DNA from: Conus ventricosus
Lineage: Eukaryota > Mollusca > Gastropoda > Neogastropoda > Conidae
DNA length: 64,000 nt
NCBI GenBank assembly: GCA_018398815.1
Contig: JAFLJL010014638.1
Location: forward strand, 1 to 64,000
Reading direction: 5' to 3'
Part shown: positions 11,394-23,299 of the stretch, piece after piece
Layout: the number at the start of each line of letters is the position of its first letter
Numbering within the stretch: the first letter of the stretch is position 1
Position numbers and translations under genes: made by a program
Notes under the pieces: generated by a model
The model's input: the letters and a program-made list of their open reading frames with translations, nothing else
Database searches by the model: none
What the model was told of the DNA's origin: nothing

Positions 11394-11627
11394 TTATCTT
11401 AAATAGTAGATGTCTAATATGTACACACACGCCTCAAAAAACGCGTCATCGTTGAGGATGTCTTGCTTAACGCCCTTGGTGTGAGATCGGTCAGCATAGA
11501 TCTTAATGAAGTTCTTACATCCTAAGCAACCGCATTGATTACAATTCTGGTCTATGGAAATGTTTTTTATAGACTCCATGTCTTTATTTATTGACTTCAT
11601 CATTTTAAACAAATAATAATCCGCCAT
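11394..11627 (-). CDS. Small cysteine-containing Polinton protein, unknown function
   Basis: An intact 77-codon frame on the - strand. It has a cluster CNQCGCLGC near residues 30-38 that could bind a metal ion, and an aromatic-rich C-terminus. It lies just downstream of the membrane-segment gene on the same strand, in the convergent left arm of the Polinton. I do not recognise the family. It could be a chance frame in AT-rich DNA, though the start next to the preceding gene and the cysteine spacing argue for a gene. Confidence 0.45.
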   Translation of the reverse strand: MADYYLFKMMKSINKDMESIKNISIDQNCNQCGCLGCKNFIKIYADRSHTKGVKQDILNDDAFFEACVYILDIYYLR

Positions 11628-11630
11628 GAT

Positions 11631-12117
11631 CTATTTTATTAAAAATATTATTCCATTTGAAATGGTATGAAAATGATTTTTTGTTGTTGGCGGTGCTGGC
11701 GTGTGCTGTTGTCTTCTTCTGTATTTAGTGGTTCGATTTTTTTGACTGCTTTTGTTTTGTCGCCATTCTTTATATATTTTATAACGTAATAACGCCCCCA
11801 ACAGCAGCAAGGGCGCCAAAAATGGCAACAGTTTTAAGTTCAATATTCCATGAAGACTTTGGTGCTGTAGGCCTTGAATTAACTTGTTCTTGTTCTGGAG
11901 CTGGCATTGAATCAACTTGTTTTGGCGTTATGTTTTCATTATGAGTTATATTCTGTGATTGTAACTTTAATTTTCTTTGTCTGTTTAACTCTGCTACTCT
12001 TTTTCCTGCTGCAACACGCCCAGGATGCTTTAGCTTTTCACTTGTCACTATCTCTACCTGATTCAGTGTTTTCTGATTCAATGTTTCCTGATTCTGCTGA
12101 TTTTCCGACTCGTTCAT
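11631..12117 (-). pseudogene. Small Polinton membrane-type protein, frameshifted
   Basis: The start is at 12117. The N-terminal part is Gln/Glu/Asn rich, followed by a basic block KHPGRVAAGKRVAEL near residues 31-45, a Pro/Gln linker and one hydrophobic segment (VAIFGALAAVGGVITL). The frame then stops at 11779. The expected cytoplasmic basic tail, with EWRQNK, continues in the neighbouring frame to 11631, so one frameshift near 11785 breaks it. Proteins with the same basic block followed by a single membrane segment are common in Polintons and related adintovirus-like elements; their role is not established. Intact length would be about 150 residues. Confidence 0.6.
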
Positions 12118-12121
12118 TTTG

Positions 12122-13674
12122 AATGGAAATAAAATCTATATGATTAAAAGTTATTAATCCCATGATTAGCGGCGATAACAATGTTCCAAATCTGTAATAC
12201 AGATCACAGCTTAGAGACTCTAATGATTTTGTTAAACTGGATCCTGCGTTAAATCATACGTAAGATCTTGTTCAGAATCAATGGGAGCAAATCTACTGAC
12301 TAGTTTAGTGTACAAACTAAGAACCGTTTGCCCCACACTTTTTACCATTCTCGACCCCAAGGGTCTGTGGGCAGGTGCTCAGAAAGTTTGGCATAGAGGA
12401 GGGTCTCGTCCAAACCATCCAGGCACTGTATAACACCGCCAGCAGCGCAGTCCTCCTAAACAACCAGATAGGGGACTACTTCAAGACCACAGTTGGAGTC
12501 CGTCAAGGCTCCCTGCTATCCCCCGTACTGTTCAATCTCTTCCTGAAAAATCAGGGCGTGAAACCCTCCATGACTTCCACTCCACTGTCCATCGGAGGAA
12601 GAATCATCAATAATCTGAGGTTCGCAGATGACTTTGACTGATGGGAGGCAGCAACGAAGAACTACAAGACCTGACAAAGAGACTGGAAGAAAGGGCAGGT
12701 GCATATGGAATGGAAGTGAGCACAGAAAAAAGCAAAGTCCGGGGTCAACAGCACAACCAAACACCCATGTGAAATCTACATGAACGGACAACAGCTTGAA
12801 GAAGTGGGCACTTTCAAATACCTTGGCGCCACTCTCACCAAGACGGTCGCTCTACAAACAGAAATCAAGCCCAGATAGCAAATCGCAAACAGCAAATGGC
12901 AAAGCAAAACAAGATCTGGAAAAAGCAGGGAGATCAGCTTTCCTACAAAGATGAAGCTGTACAAGTCCCTGGTGCTGTCCATCCTGCTGTATGGCTGCGA
13001 AAGCTGGACCATGACAGCAGAGACCCAAGAAAATCCAGACGTTTGAAACTAAATGCTTCAGGCGCTTGCTCGGGATCTCTTGGCAAGACCGGAAGACAAA
13101 ACGCCCTTGTGAGGAGCCAAATAACATCATTTTGCAGGCCCAAGAAACCCCTTTTGGGCCCAACGGGTCAAGAAGAGGAAGCTGTCGTGGTTCGGGCATG
13201 CCATACGCCACAATTCACTGCCCAAACATGTCATCCAGGGCACGCTGGAAGGCAGCAGACGAAGGGACGACAAGCCAAATGCTGGATGGACAACATCAAA
13301 GAATGGACCAGGATGGATGGCCCTACGCTGATGCGACAGGCAGAGGACAGGGCCGGATGGTGGTGCCTGGCTTCGAGAGTGTCTCTCATCTCTCCTCAAA
13401 CGCCCATCATGGGCAAGAGAATGATGATGATGATGATGATGATGACCCCAGCTGCGCTTCATACTGTTGTGATACTTAAAAATGTCTTGCGGCGACATCT
13501 GTTGAATCTGTTCTATGCTGAATTCAGTTCCGAGGAACTGTTTTGTTTTTCACATGCTGCCAAGAAAACAGCCTTTCCTTTTTGGGCATAATAGCTTGAT
13601 CATCAACTTTTTCCCTTTGTAAGCCCAAGACTGTGTAGGCCGCTCTGTAGCTCTAGCAGATCATCGCTGTTCAT
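12122..13674 (-). pseudogene. Small conserved Polinton gene split by an RTE insertion
   Basis: On the - strand the gene appears to start at 13674 (MNSDDLLELQ...) and runs to about 13446 with internal stops. It is cut by the RTE LINE at 12327-13445 and continues at 12326-12122. There the block SRFAPIDSEQDLTYDL is readable and is followed by a C-terminal part that ends just before the next gene's start. Without the insert it would be about 430 bp. The APID-E--L-YDL block resembles a small protein found repeatedly in metazoan Polintons, from memory, with no known function. Confidence 0.55.
12327..13445 (+). mobile_element. RTE-type LINE, 5'-truncated, nested in the Polinton
   Basis: A reverse transcriptase fragment is open at 12375-12641 with GVRQGSLLSPVLFN and LRFADDFD (the catalytic ADD box), both typical of the RTE clade. 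Frames after that are shifted. The C-terminal region with KCWMDNIKEWT and a Trp-rich end is readable at 13250-13390. The copy ends in (GAT)n at 13421-13443, the short-repeat tail usual for RTE elements. It inserted with RT reading on the + strand, against the host gene. Several frameshifts make it inactive. Confidence 0.85.
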
Positions 13675-14115
13675 TTTTTTTTATTAATTATAATTATTTT
13701 ATTTTTTAAAATGAGCACCGAAAAAAACTAATTACTAACCTTGTATTACCATTCTGCTGTTATTGGAGGCCCTAAGTGTAGGATCTCAATGCTTGGTAAA
13801 AGCCTGTTAAAAATGAAACCGTCAGATCTTGGCAAACTAGACTTTGAGGATTCAGCAAAACTGATTTGTGTTATAGCAGCTTCGTTCGCTACGAAAGATT
13901 TCTAGTTAAGCAAGGAATAATTCCAGAGAATATAATATGAAAAAAAAATACATTTTTTAAAAAATGGCTTCACTCGTAATGATGATAGGGGGGCGCTGTG
14001 GTGAATGCGCTTGCTTTTAGCGGAAGTAATTACGCATTTAGTAAACTACGGGACGACGGCGAGAAGAAAAGAATAACAAAGCTGTGGAGAAAACTAGCTG
14101 CAGCACAAGATCGCT
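13675..14115. other. Polinton intergenic, divergent promoter region
   Basis: An AT-rich stretch lies between a - strand gene (start 13674) and the + strand integrase side. I see no clear gene. A frame upstream of 14116 reads into the next gene region (RITKLWRKLAAAQD near 14065-14105), so the true start of that gene may lie here. Confidence 0.4.
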
Positions 14116-14370
14116 ATGAAAAGCAGAATTGAGCAGTTAGATTTTATTAATAACACACTGAAAAACAGGGACACGCAGCTTATACTTTTAAAAGATGTTG
14201 ATCAAGCAATAAAAGAGTATTATCTAGTAACGGGCAAACCAATCGAGACTTTGCCCCACCAAATTCAGCAACTTTTATCAACCATCAGAAAAAAAAAAAA
14301 GATGCAAGAAAACGCTTTTATTGTCGTTGGTATGACTGTTGTCTATTTTGTTGCGCATAATATTGGCTGA
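14116..14370 (+). CDS. Small helical protein upstream of the Polinton integrase
   Basis: An 84-codon open frame: a charged helical N-terminal two thirds and a C-terminal hydrophobic stretch (AFIVVGMTVVYFVAHN). It ends a few bases before the integrase start at 14376, so the two would be co-transcribed. An upstream reading (about 14050-14115) suggests the native start may be earlier, which would make this a truncated product. No family is recognised. Confidence 0.45.
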   Translation: MKSRIEQLDFINNTLKNRDTQLILLKDVDQAIKEYYLVTGKPIETLPHQIQQLLSTIRKKKKMQENAFIVVGMTVVYFVAHNIG

Positions 14371-14375
14371 AAAAA

Positions 14376-15302
14376 ATGAACAAAATCTATTATTCGCCAA
14401 AAGGATTTGGGAAAAGGGAATAACGGCAATCAAAAAGCTAAGCCAAGCAGCTGGAGTCAGTGAACAAACAGCGAAAGAATGGTTATCTAAACAAGCAATC
14501 GGGCAAATTTATTTACCTGCCCTAGACGAATACAGAGACCGCACTTTGTGAACCCCAACTCCAACGACACCCATCAAATGGATTTTCTATATTTACCCTC
14601 TGATACGATTAGCCCGCAAAAGATTTAAGTACGCACTTCCCAGTCATTGACATAGCTTCAAGATACAAAGATGCGGAACCATTAACACAAAAAGAGTGCT
14701 TCTGCTGTTGCTGTCGCTATACAACTGATTTACCAACGAGGCCCGTTAACTTATCCTCGCATGATTCAAGTCGATGATAAGAATTTAAAAGGCCAAGTGA
14801 ATCAATTATTGTTGAAACATAGAGTTACCATTAAAAGAGGCATTCCAGGAGTTCACAGATCACAGGCTTTAGTTGAAAACTTTAACAAAGTTAACCGAAA
14901 GATTTTTTTTCTACCGTTATCACAGAGAGTTTATTGACAATTCTCGCAAACACAGAAGGGGTTAGAAGATCCCCTCAGTTTGGCGCGCAATGAATAATGA
15001 AAAATTTTAGATTAACAGGCCTTAACCAGTACAAGCAATCAAAAAACAAACATAAATGTTGCTGAAGACTCCAGAAACAACCAGCAAACTATTACCGTTT
15101 GGTTTAAAAGTAAGGTACCTTTATTTACCAGGAGAAGCAGAAGGGGACACTCGCATCAGGGCAACCGATCCGTTTGGAGTATTGACCCATATGAAATAAA
15201 AAGAATTGTAAAAATGAACCCGCCCGTGTATTATTTACGAGAAACTGACACAACAAAACAACCAGCCCCCAAAGATACTTTTGTGAAAGAAGAACTGCGA
15301 TA
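14376..15302 (+). pseudogene. Polinton integrase (retroviral rve/DDE type), broken
   Basis: The integrase joins the linear element into host DNA. The start MNKIYYSPKGFGK is at 14376. An N-terminal helical domain, GITAIKKLSQAAGVSEQ, sits at 14425-14470. The DDE core is visible in pieces: HQMDFLYLP (first Asp, 14572-14598), VIDIASRYKDAEPL (14643-14685), IQVDD (second Asp, near 14766) and QALVENFNK (Glu, near 14870). The end contains KRIVKMNPPVYYL, like the C-terminal chromo/SH3-like tail of Polinton integrases. At least five frame changes or stops occur. The catalytic residues remain recognisable, so inactivation came from breaks and not from loss of the triad. Confidence 0.85.
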
Positions 15303-15339
15303 ATCCACCAGACACAGTTCCGCTTTATTAAATTTACGG

Positions 15340-18300
15340 TTCTATAATGTCCAGTTGCATATGAAAACTTGGATTAACAAACACACGTTTTGTGTTTGTT
15401 CTATCTAATGACTTCTTTGTTACAAAACAGTTGTGTTGATCTCATGTAGATTAGATCGTAGTTTACGTTGTCATGATGAAAAGTCTTATTGTCAAACAAC
15501 GCTTCTTTGTAGTTGTCATGTGATATGCTCGACTGCACAACACTGCGGGATTTTCCCCTTTTGCTTTCTTAATGGTTTTCACCTGGCTCGAAATACTGTT
15601 ACATTTTTTACCTTACCCCACATACTCCTTGATCACTTTCCAGTAATTCATCCTTCATTTTCCTAAAACCTTTTTTTTAGTAATTGAATGCAAAGGCGAA
15701 TCTTTAGGGTAATCGGATGTGTCATACCATCCCGCAGCCCTTTAGCTACTTCTAATTCCATGTCTTTATAGATGTCTTCAGTAGGGATATCTATAACAAA
15801 ACTATCTGTAACTGTGTAAAGTTACTCTGGACTCTGGATACAAGGGTTTTAAGTAGTCATAAAGAAATTCTAACATCAAAAGCTTGATAATTCTAAAACA
15901 GTAAACCCAATAAATTACGGTTTTGTCCAATTTGACTTTCTTTTTTTTCATCATTATGCCAAAAAGTGATATGAAATCTTCTGAAGTCCTGATAATTAGG
16001 TTTTGAAGTCAGCTTAATTGCTTCGTTCTCTTTAGTGACCAATCTGACATCTTTACGCTTGTGCGGATTCTCCTAGTCTTCCGAAACAGCTGTTGTTCAT
16101 CAGCTTGAAAAAGTCTTTTTCTAAAAGCATCTGTGGATTTAGTTCAGAGTTCAGTGTTCTTCATGACGTTTGGTTTCATGAACTTTTCTTGATCAAAGCA
16201 ATTATACGATTAACTGCTGTCAACTTTAAACCATGTCTTAAATAAATTGTAGAAGTCTGTAATGACAGACATAATTTTTTTTGCCTCGAAGATTAGGCAA
16301 AGTTTAGGCGGTTCTGTTTTTGCCATCTTTAGGCTTTCTGCTGCCAATGGATAGTCATTATGCAGGTCATGGAGTTCCTGAGGATATTCTAAGTCAACTC
16401 TAGAATGAAACCACGCTGTTGACCCGGCGTCAAAATGCCCAACCACTTTAACCCCTTTGAAATATTATTCGTACCTGTGTACATCTTGAAGTTACGTAAG
16501 GGAAAGTGATTGCGCCATTCCCCAACCATACAGTTGTTTGCGTCTAAATCATGAGTTTGTTAGACCTTTTACTCGGATCATAATCGTCCAAGTATTTGTT
16601 GTTTGCTTTACGTAATGGTGCGCGCCATACTAATTCTCCGCGCAATCCGTTTTCAATCATCTGAATCATTGGTAGGTCAGACAATAATCATCTGTACTCC
16701 AGTAAACTTTAAGAAAGTCCAACTCATCCCAGGCGCAAAAATGTAATGCAGGTCTTTCTAAAATTTTTCAAAGACGTCCGCCAACAAAACTACATCAGCC
16801 ATCAAGTGGAGTCATGTTTGTTCCCATCGTTTTACACTATAACTTCTCCCAGCATCTTGAGCATGTGGTAATCAGAATCACTGATGTCCTTTCCTCTGGT
16901 CTAGAAAAGAACGCGCCTTTAGGCGGAAGTGTGTCTTCAATCAAACCTTTTCCAACTGTTCATGTACTCATAAGGGTAAACACCTTTCAACAAGCGTTGG
17001 GTCAAAATATTCTTCGTTATTGGGCAGGACTTAAGGACATAGCCAGCGATCTAATGAACCATCATGTGCTGCATAGAGTCATAAAAAGACATGTTATTTA
17101 AAGTGAAACACATGTACTTTTCTGTGACTGTGCAATGCATGACCCCCTAAAGGGCATCGTCCACTGCTTCATTATAAGGTGGGAGTCGTAACCTCGCAAG
17201 TTATGAAAGAAGAGGGCAGCTTCCATGTCTTTGGTTCAAACTTTAGTTGAAGATTGCATTTACTGTGCGCAGCTCCTCTAAACTTCCCGCTAATGTGATC
17301 AGGTCTCTTACTTTTGGATTGGCTGCGTCTGATGAGAGCCCTAAACCACAAATCAACAGTGAGTGGCTAAGTCATACTGTTTTTGGTTCTTTAGGCGCCA
17401 TTATGATTTTAGATAAATTCAGATTATTAGAACAATCATTACGCCTTGCTGATGCGCTGTAAAAATCTTCTAGCCGCTGCTGGTCCTCTGTATAATTCTG
17501 GCGTTGAATGAGCGCCATCCGACCTAACAATAATGAAGGCAAATGAACAAAAACTGATGATTACTCATTAAGACTGTTTTTCGAAGTTTTTGTGGCGCTG
17601 GCCCTTCATAAGGAACAATAAGCGACTCGAAGTCTGCGTAAACAATGTATGGAGAAAATTTTTCATCCGTTTTTCCCGTTCTTAAAAACTAACTTTACTG
17701 CCTTCTGGGGGCGTAATTAGTTCCGTATTACAGTCAACTGGGCTGCTACAATGTTTCTTATGTTCGCTTGCGGCTTGAGCGGATGGAATTCTTGTTAAAC
17801 ATTTTCTGCAAAATTCTTGTTTGCCATGATCTTTTGAAATATGCTTCATTAGTCTACTCTCGTGGTATCAAGTGTAATGGGGTAGCCCTGCTGGTGAAAA
17901 CATCAGCAGTAAAGTTTAACATGATTTTTGTCTGGATCACCTATTGTTGGGCTGTTCTTTGGGCACTTTAATAGGCAGTAGATTTGTTTCCTCATCCCCT
18001 GTGTAGCATTTTAAAAGTTATTGGTTTGTTTTGTTCTTCAAATGATCAATGGAATCCACGCTAACAGGAAAGGATATTCGCTAAAGTTAAGATCATTTAT
18101 GTAAGGGCGATAGTTAGACACTCTCTCTGCGTTTTTTGGGGGCGTAATGCAGCCCCTTTCAAGAACAACCACATAAAACATTTGTCGTCTGTATTTTATG
18201 TTTAAAACTGCTCTTTTTGCGACTAATGCTGGAGGGAGTGGAATGTAAGCCTGCCAACAATCGGCGCATACTTAGACTGTTTTAATCGGGTCTCTAAGAC

Positions 18301-18838
18301 TTCGCCCTCTGACCAACCAGAGCCTCTCATTTTGGTTCTTCAGCGGGCCACATCAACTGTGTAAGCAGTTGGTCTGCCCAACGGTGTTAAGTCATTATGA
18401 AAAAGAATAGTCTGTTGTTTAGTTGAAACCCAGACTTCCAGATTTTCTTCATTTATTGTTACATAGTCGATTTTAAAAAAGCTAACATTACTTTAATTGG
18501 TGGGTCTATTGTTAGTTTACCTGGAACTTGAGAAATTTGCATGAGCAACACTTCCCGTACGCTTGCTGGATCAATGACTTCTAAATCAATATCATTCAGT
18601 GCTCTTGATAAATCTTCTTGCATTGCTTCAAACAAATTTGTATGGACCCTTTATATATCTTATCCATGCTGAGTTTCTTTTCTAACTCAAAAAATTTATT
18701 TAAATCAAAAAAATAATTAATCAATATCGATGGTCTTTTTGCGCTTGGACTCATAAATAAAGTATAAACACCCTTTGGCGTTGTTAATGTGAGCTGTTTA
18801 GAGCAGAGTTTAATGTTTCGTTTACTTTTTTTAAGCAT
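15340..18838 (-). pseudogene. Polinton DNA polymerase B (protein-primed type), broken
   Basis: This enzyme would copy the linear element from a terminal protein. The - strand reading spans about 3.5 kb, the usual Polinton polB length. The N-terminal region starts about 18838 with an 80-codon open piece. The motif A region DANN/LYGW is split across a frameshift near 16500-16555. Downstream is the hallmark block EYPQELHDLHNDYPLA (about 16340-16395). A motif B-like stretch lies near 16060-16140 and motif C near 15798-15817. Motif C reads YTVTDS instead of YTDTDS, so the first catalytic Asp is Val. The last part contains KMKDELLES near 15650. Stops and frameshifts occur throughout; the longest open piece of the C-terminal half is 16210-16446. 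Confidence 0.88.
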
Positions 18839-18869
18839 CCTTTTTTATCTGTTCGGTGTCTGGCTGTTG

Positions 18870-19365
18870 AGAAAACTTGTCCTTGCCCTTTTTTTGAAGA
18901 TCAAACTTTTGCCTTTTTGTAGTCATTAAAATCAGCCTGTAAAAAGGCTAAATTCTTCATCCGTGATGTTTGAGTCAGCTAGTGCTTTATTTATTATCAG
19001 ATTGAAGGAAACTAAGTTTAGCTGTTATTAGTTGAACCATGGCGGTGTGCTTTTGGAGTTTTGTTTTTATTTTTTTGCTAGCAGCAACCTACAGCTAATG
19101 AACACAGGCCCAGAGCTAAAGACAAACCCCCTAGAGGTAAAGCTGCCGGTGCGCCTATGCCTGATTTCTAAGAGGCCAACACTCGTTCTGCTGATGCGGC
19201 GCTTATAGTCGATGCTCCCGTATTAACATAGGTAAAAGCATTAAGGCAGCAGAATACCTTCGTTTGGTTTTGCTGTATTTGAAAGGTTTCCCGCTCTAGT
19301 TTTGTAGCATTTGTGTAATGTTGGTTAATCTGAAGGTTTTATGCCGGGGGTTTCTACTATCTCTT
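18870..19365 (-). pseudogene. Conserved Polinton protein with 'DEEF' helix, broken
   Basis: On the - strand, downstream of another element gene, a reading with a Gly/Ser/Ala-rich hydrophobic N-terminal part is followed by KALADSNITDEEFSLF (near 18955-19005) and a Lys-rich tail. This arrangement, small-residue hydrophobic region then a helix with an ALxDxxIxDEEF pattern, recurs in Polinton-like elements as a small protein of unknown function. Several stops and frame changes are present. Confidence 0.5.
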
Positions 19366-19389
19366 CTCTTGGCGACTCCGGTGCTGTAG

Positions 19390-20625
19390 GCACATTTGGA
19401 TAAACTTGAACGACAGCTTTTTTAAAAATGAAAAAATAATTTAGTATTCTACAAGGTCTAATCTTTTCTTTGTAATATTCAGCTGTGCATCAATTAATAA
19501 AAACAAATGTACATTAAGCGGTTTATCGGCTTCTTTTTTCTTTCCAATTTGAATGTTTTCGTCTTTAACCGTTCTCCCCACTTCCAGTAACTGATTATCC
19601 TCTGTGACCTTAGGTCAAAACCATAAACCGTATTTTGATGTTAAATAATCATCAAGCCACACTGTGAAGTGTAGATCTTTTTACGCAAGGTCTGCTGTTG
19701 GCTTTCACCCCACCCCCAAACAATTTCTTTATTTTGCAAAATGATGATAAGGTCTAAGGTCCGCTAGATAGATTTGGTAGGACTTGCCGTCAATTGACAT
19801 TGTATTCGTTATTTTGGATTAAAAACTTTTACTTGCTCTTGCGATGGTTCTTATCCTTCCACAGCAATAAAATACTTTAAGCGATTTTGCTGCGACACTA
19901 AGTTTAAATTCCATATGCGTCCCTGCTTTTGGATTGGGTTTAAAATGACGCGCGTTTTCGTAATATATTTCTAAATTTTGATCATATTGTTGCTCATCAG
20001 CTTGCTAATTAGAGTTGCTAAAAAACTCAAACTTAACGAATGTCAGAAATGCTGTACTTCTTGGTGTCTGTGAATCTGATAACACGTTTGTAGTCATTAA
20101 AGTTAGTTCGTATGCAATTGTCTTTTATTGCCCTGAAGTATGGGGCATGCGCTTTACAATCAAATCTAAGGAATGGAAAGCGATTCTTCATAACTTACAG
20201 CTAAAGCTTTTTGGGCTTTTGCACTAGGCAGTTTGGGCCTATCTAAATTTTAGTGCTTCTTCATTGCATCCCTTGAAATGCAAGATCTTCCTTTATTCGC
20301 GGTTAGCTCTAGTCAGAATAGGTTAAAAATTTGTTGCATTGTGAAAGAAATACTTTTTTCCCGTTTATAGAAATTTTTTACGATTGCCACCCAGATTCGG
20401 ACAATGTTCTGGGTTTGGGTCGTTTTGAAGCGAGTCTATTTGAAAGTAAGCGTGCAGACTGGCACAATCAAATCATCGCTCCGGCTGAAATTTAACAGTA
20501 AGAATTTGATCTGCATCAATAGTAGATGGATATTTGGGCAGTATTTCCGTTTTTTTCTTCACCCATGGGGTTCTTCAGTTCTTTGGGTCAAGAATCGAGC
20601 CATAACTTGTGACATTTTTATAAAC
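19390..20625 (-). pseudogene. Polinton structural-type gene, heavily frameshifted
   Basis: The reading starts at an ATG about 20625 on the - strand (MSQVMARFLTQ). Coding-like pieces appear in alternating frames: KYPSTIDADQILTVKF (near 20520), FQIDSLQND, HMEFKLSVAAKSLKVFY (near 19880-19920), MSIDGKSYQIYLADL (near 19760-19805) and KPLNVHLFLLIDAQLNI (near 19490-19540). The last resembles beta-strand-rich structural proteins of Polintons, so a capsid-related role is possible, but I cannot assign it. Overall length about 400 codons. It is divergent from the next gene (20650 +), sharing a promoter region of about 25 bp. Confidence 0.45.
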
Positions 20626-20649
20626 AAATAAAAGTTAATTATTTAAAAA

Positions 20650-21814
20650 ATGGCGGGAATTGCTTTGGAGATAAGATATTTCCTTTCCCCGACATGATGA
20701 AAGGATCCTTTGACACAGCATCGCTCGGCGCTCTCATTGCTGGATGAATGTAGAGGCCGCGTGAATTAAACGAAATAAGGTCAGATCATTAACCAAGTTT
20801 AGAATAGAACCTCCGGAACTATATACCCTAGTGATTTGGACTAAAGATAACCATTTGTATTTTAGAACGACAAAAAGGGGAAGTGTTTCCGCTTTCGTAT
20901 AAACGAACCATCAAGGTTTGTAGGCGTGGATACAATTAGACAAAGGCTCAGTGCAAGCGAGCGAATCGCCTTGGCTTTATAAACCAGAATTAGATACGGG
21001 GGCAGTGCTAACTCAAACCACATACAAGAACTTCCAACAGATAACAAATGCAAACATAGAACTTAAGATTAGTCAACATAAACAGATTAAATACAATAGA
21101 AGCAGAATACTGAGAAGAAGAACAGCATTAAAAACTATAATGATCGCCGTGCCACGCAAGAATAAAGGCGCCTATAGAGAAATTTAAAAACCCTTATCGC
21201 TTTAAGAACTTCAGAGGGAATTAATAAACAATTTAGATAAACTGACTAACAGATAAGGATATAGAAAAGGAAGAAAAAAACTGCTGAGGCTAACGAGGCA
21301 ACTTAGAACATGATGTTAAAGAAAATTAATAAAAATAAAGATCTTAAGGACAGATGGAAGAAATAGAAGCGTTGTCTATAACGAGAACAATTACCCAACT
21401 CATGTGGCGAATAAGAGAAACTTTTCCCTAGAATTTTATGAAAACACGACGCTAGCAGAACGAAAGAACATTGTTTAGAGAGCAAGGCGTCACATTAGCA
21501 AGCGTTATAACAGCCTTAGGATTTGCAATAAGTACACTGGTGTTGGCTATTACAGGTGGCGGTGGTCAAAGTCTAGTGCCTCCCGCCGCCATGCCTCCTC
21601 GCCGCCTGATAAATCATGGGTAAAAAACAGCTTGATCATCTTGCGAGTTTATTAAAAAAATTAGCCGGTAAAGCCGGGGAAATGCTTTACCAGGTATATT
21701 AGGGGGTGTTTTTAGCTGGCTTTTGTCTACTGCAGGCAAAGTAGTTGGTTTTTAGGGGCCGAGCACTTAGGGGCATTAGTTGTCTTAATAGTTGGGTTAC
21801 TATTAGTAAGATGA
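20650..21814 (+). pseudogene. Conserved Polinton protein with two C-terminal hydrophobic regions, frameshifted
   Basis: The start is ATGGCGGGAATTGC at 20650. The middle is readable at 20951-21187 (ELDTGAVLTQTTYKNF, then basic helices). Further on, LFREQGVTLASVITALG and a hydrophobic STLVLAITGGGG stretch lie near 21470-21560. After a proline-rich linker, HLASLLKKLAGKAGEML and a second hydrophobic tail (GALVVLIVGLLLV) end at 21814. The REQGxTLASxxTAxG block plus Gly run is shared with many metazoan Polintons as far as I recall; the hydrophobic tails suggest a membrane-associated or membrane-lytic virion-type protein. It has at least four frameshifts or stops. Confidence 0.55.
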
Positions 21815-22048
21815 AGAACCAAGTACTCCTAGGCAGTTAATACAATAACAAGTGCTGTCTTTTTATATTCATGGTCATCGCGAACAAAGTCCACGTCTTC
21901 AACAGTCTTTGGGCTTTGGGCCCCGGGTAATTTGGATGACTTTAAACTTGGGGGTTTTTTAAATTTTTTGTACTATTACTGGCCCAGAATTTTTTGTCGT
22001 TTTTTCCCGACCTTCGTTCATTGCCTGCCACAATGATTTCATTGTTGT

Positions 22049-23182
22049 TGTTACGGATGGTGTGTGGTGCGTGTTTTGTTGTCTGACTCTCGCTCTCAAA
22101 AGTTTGGATGCGTGTACGATTTTTCCCCTACACACACCCAACCAAACAACATAGATAGCCGGGCAACACCGGAAGATTTTTTTCTTTTTATATCTGTAAC
22201 CACAATATGAATCGTTACCAAAAAAAAACTGCAATTACATAAAATACAATAAAATGCACGCTTTTAAGACTAAATACATAAAAACCCTTCAACCACATAA
22301 CACGGCATACTACGAACTTCATATAATTCACAGATCTCCCCGGGCGCCGTCCACATGTCTCAATATACAATAAAACGCTTTCTTCCACAACCCAAGCCAC
22401 AGCTACAGCAAAAAAAAGACGAAAAAGGAAACCCAAAGGGCCCCCCCCAAACCTTCCCAACAAAAGCGATGAGAAGAAACGGGGCCAACACAGCAAGCAC
22501 AATATATTTAGTCAAACTATCAAAGAAGAACCGCAAATTCCAAGACACAGTAACCCATACAGAAGAACCGCAATTCAAAAAGCACTAAAAACCCATAGAA
22601 GAACGCAATTCACAAAAGGACAGCAATCCACAGAAGAAAACCGCAGATTCTAAAGCACAGAAACCTAGAAGAACGCAGATTCACAACACAGAAAAAAAAT
22701 ATTGAACCCCCGGGAACACAATTTCCCCAAATCCCATAGAACACAATAAACTGGGTTCGACGCACCGTTTGATCAAAAAAAATATTAATTTCCCCGTGTA
22801 TTTATACACAGTTTCACATCAAAAAATACAGCCCACTACCACATGCGGGGGTAAAATTGGGGCCCAAAATAAAAATTCTTACAGGTTTTAAATACTCCGG
22901 GGGGCACAGCTTTCACAAACAATTTAAACAAATACTTTCCTGCTACATTTCCCTGGTACCGCATCAAAAGCATCCCACAATACACATGAACATCGATGCA
23001 CACGACCACTGGGCACCTCTCCACATGTAACACACGGAAAAACAAGATTAAAACAAATAAATTAGGCTGGAAAACCAAAGCCTCTGCCTTTAATTCTTTG
23101 CTCCCTCTCTTGTCCATTTATTATTTTCGTCATGTAGTTACCAAGTCTTTTTAAAGTTGACGCAAAATTTACGTTCGTCACA
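22049..23182 (-). repeat. 3' LTR of element B
   Basis: Direct repeat of 28567-29686. Shared landmarks: GGTGCGTGTTTTGTTG start region, CACACACCCA, CCGCAAATTCACAAGACACA-like tandem stretches and the end region CGTCATGTAGTTACC...GTCACA. About 1.13 kb. Confidence 0.85.
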
Positions 23183-23198
23183 AACTCCCCCTCCTCAA
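23183..23198 (-). promoter_or_regulatory. Polypurine tract of element B
   Basis: On the - strand GAGGAGGGGGAGTT immediately precedes the LTR start TGTGACG. This fixes the orientation of the element. Confidence 0.75.
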
Positions 23199-23299
23199 AA
23201 AAAAAAACAATGACCGAATTGTTTTTTTTTGTTTTTTTTTTTTTTTGAAGAAGTAAAAAACACAAATACATAAACCCAGAAATCATCCCAAAAAAAACA

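Noticed and set aside
13127..13498. Frame with a run of eight His
   Set aside because: The His run is the reversed (GAT)n tail of the RTE LINE; only its first residues belong to a Polinton gene fragment.
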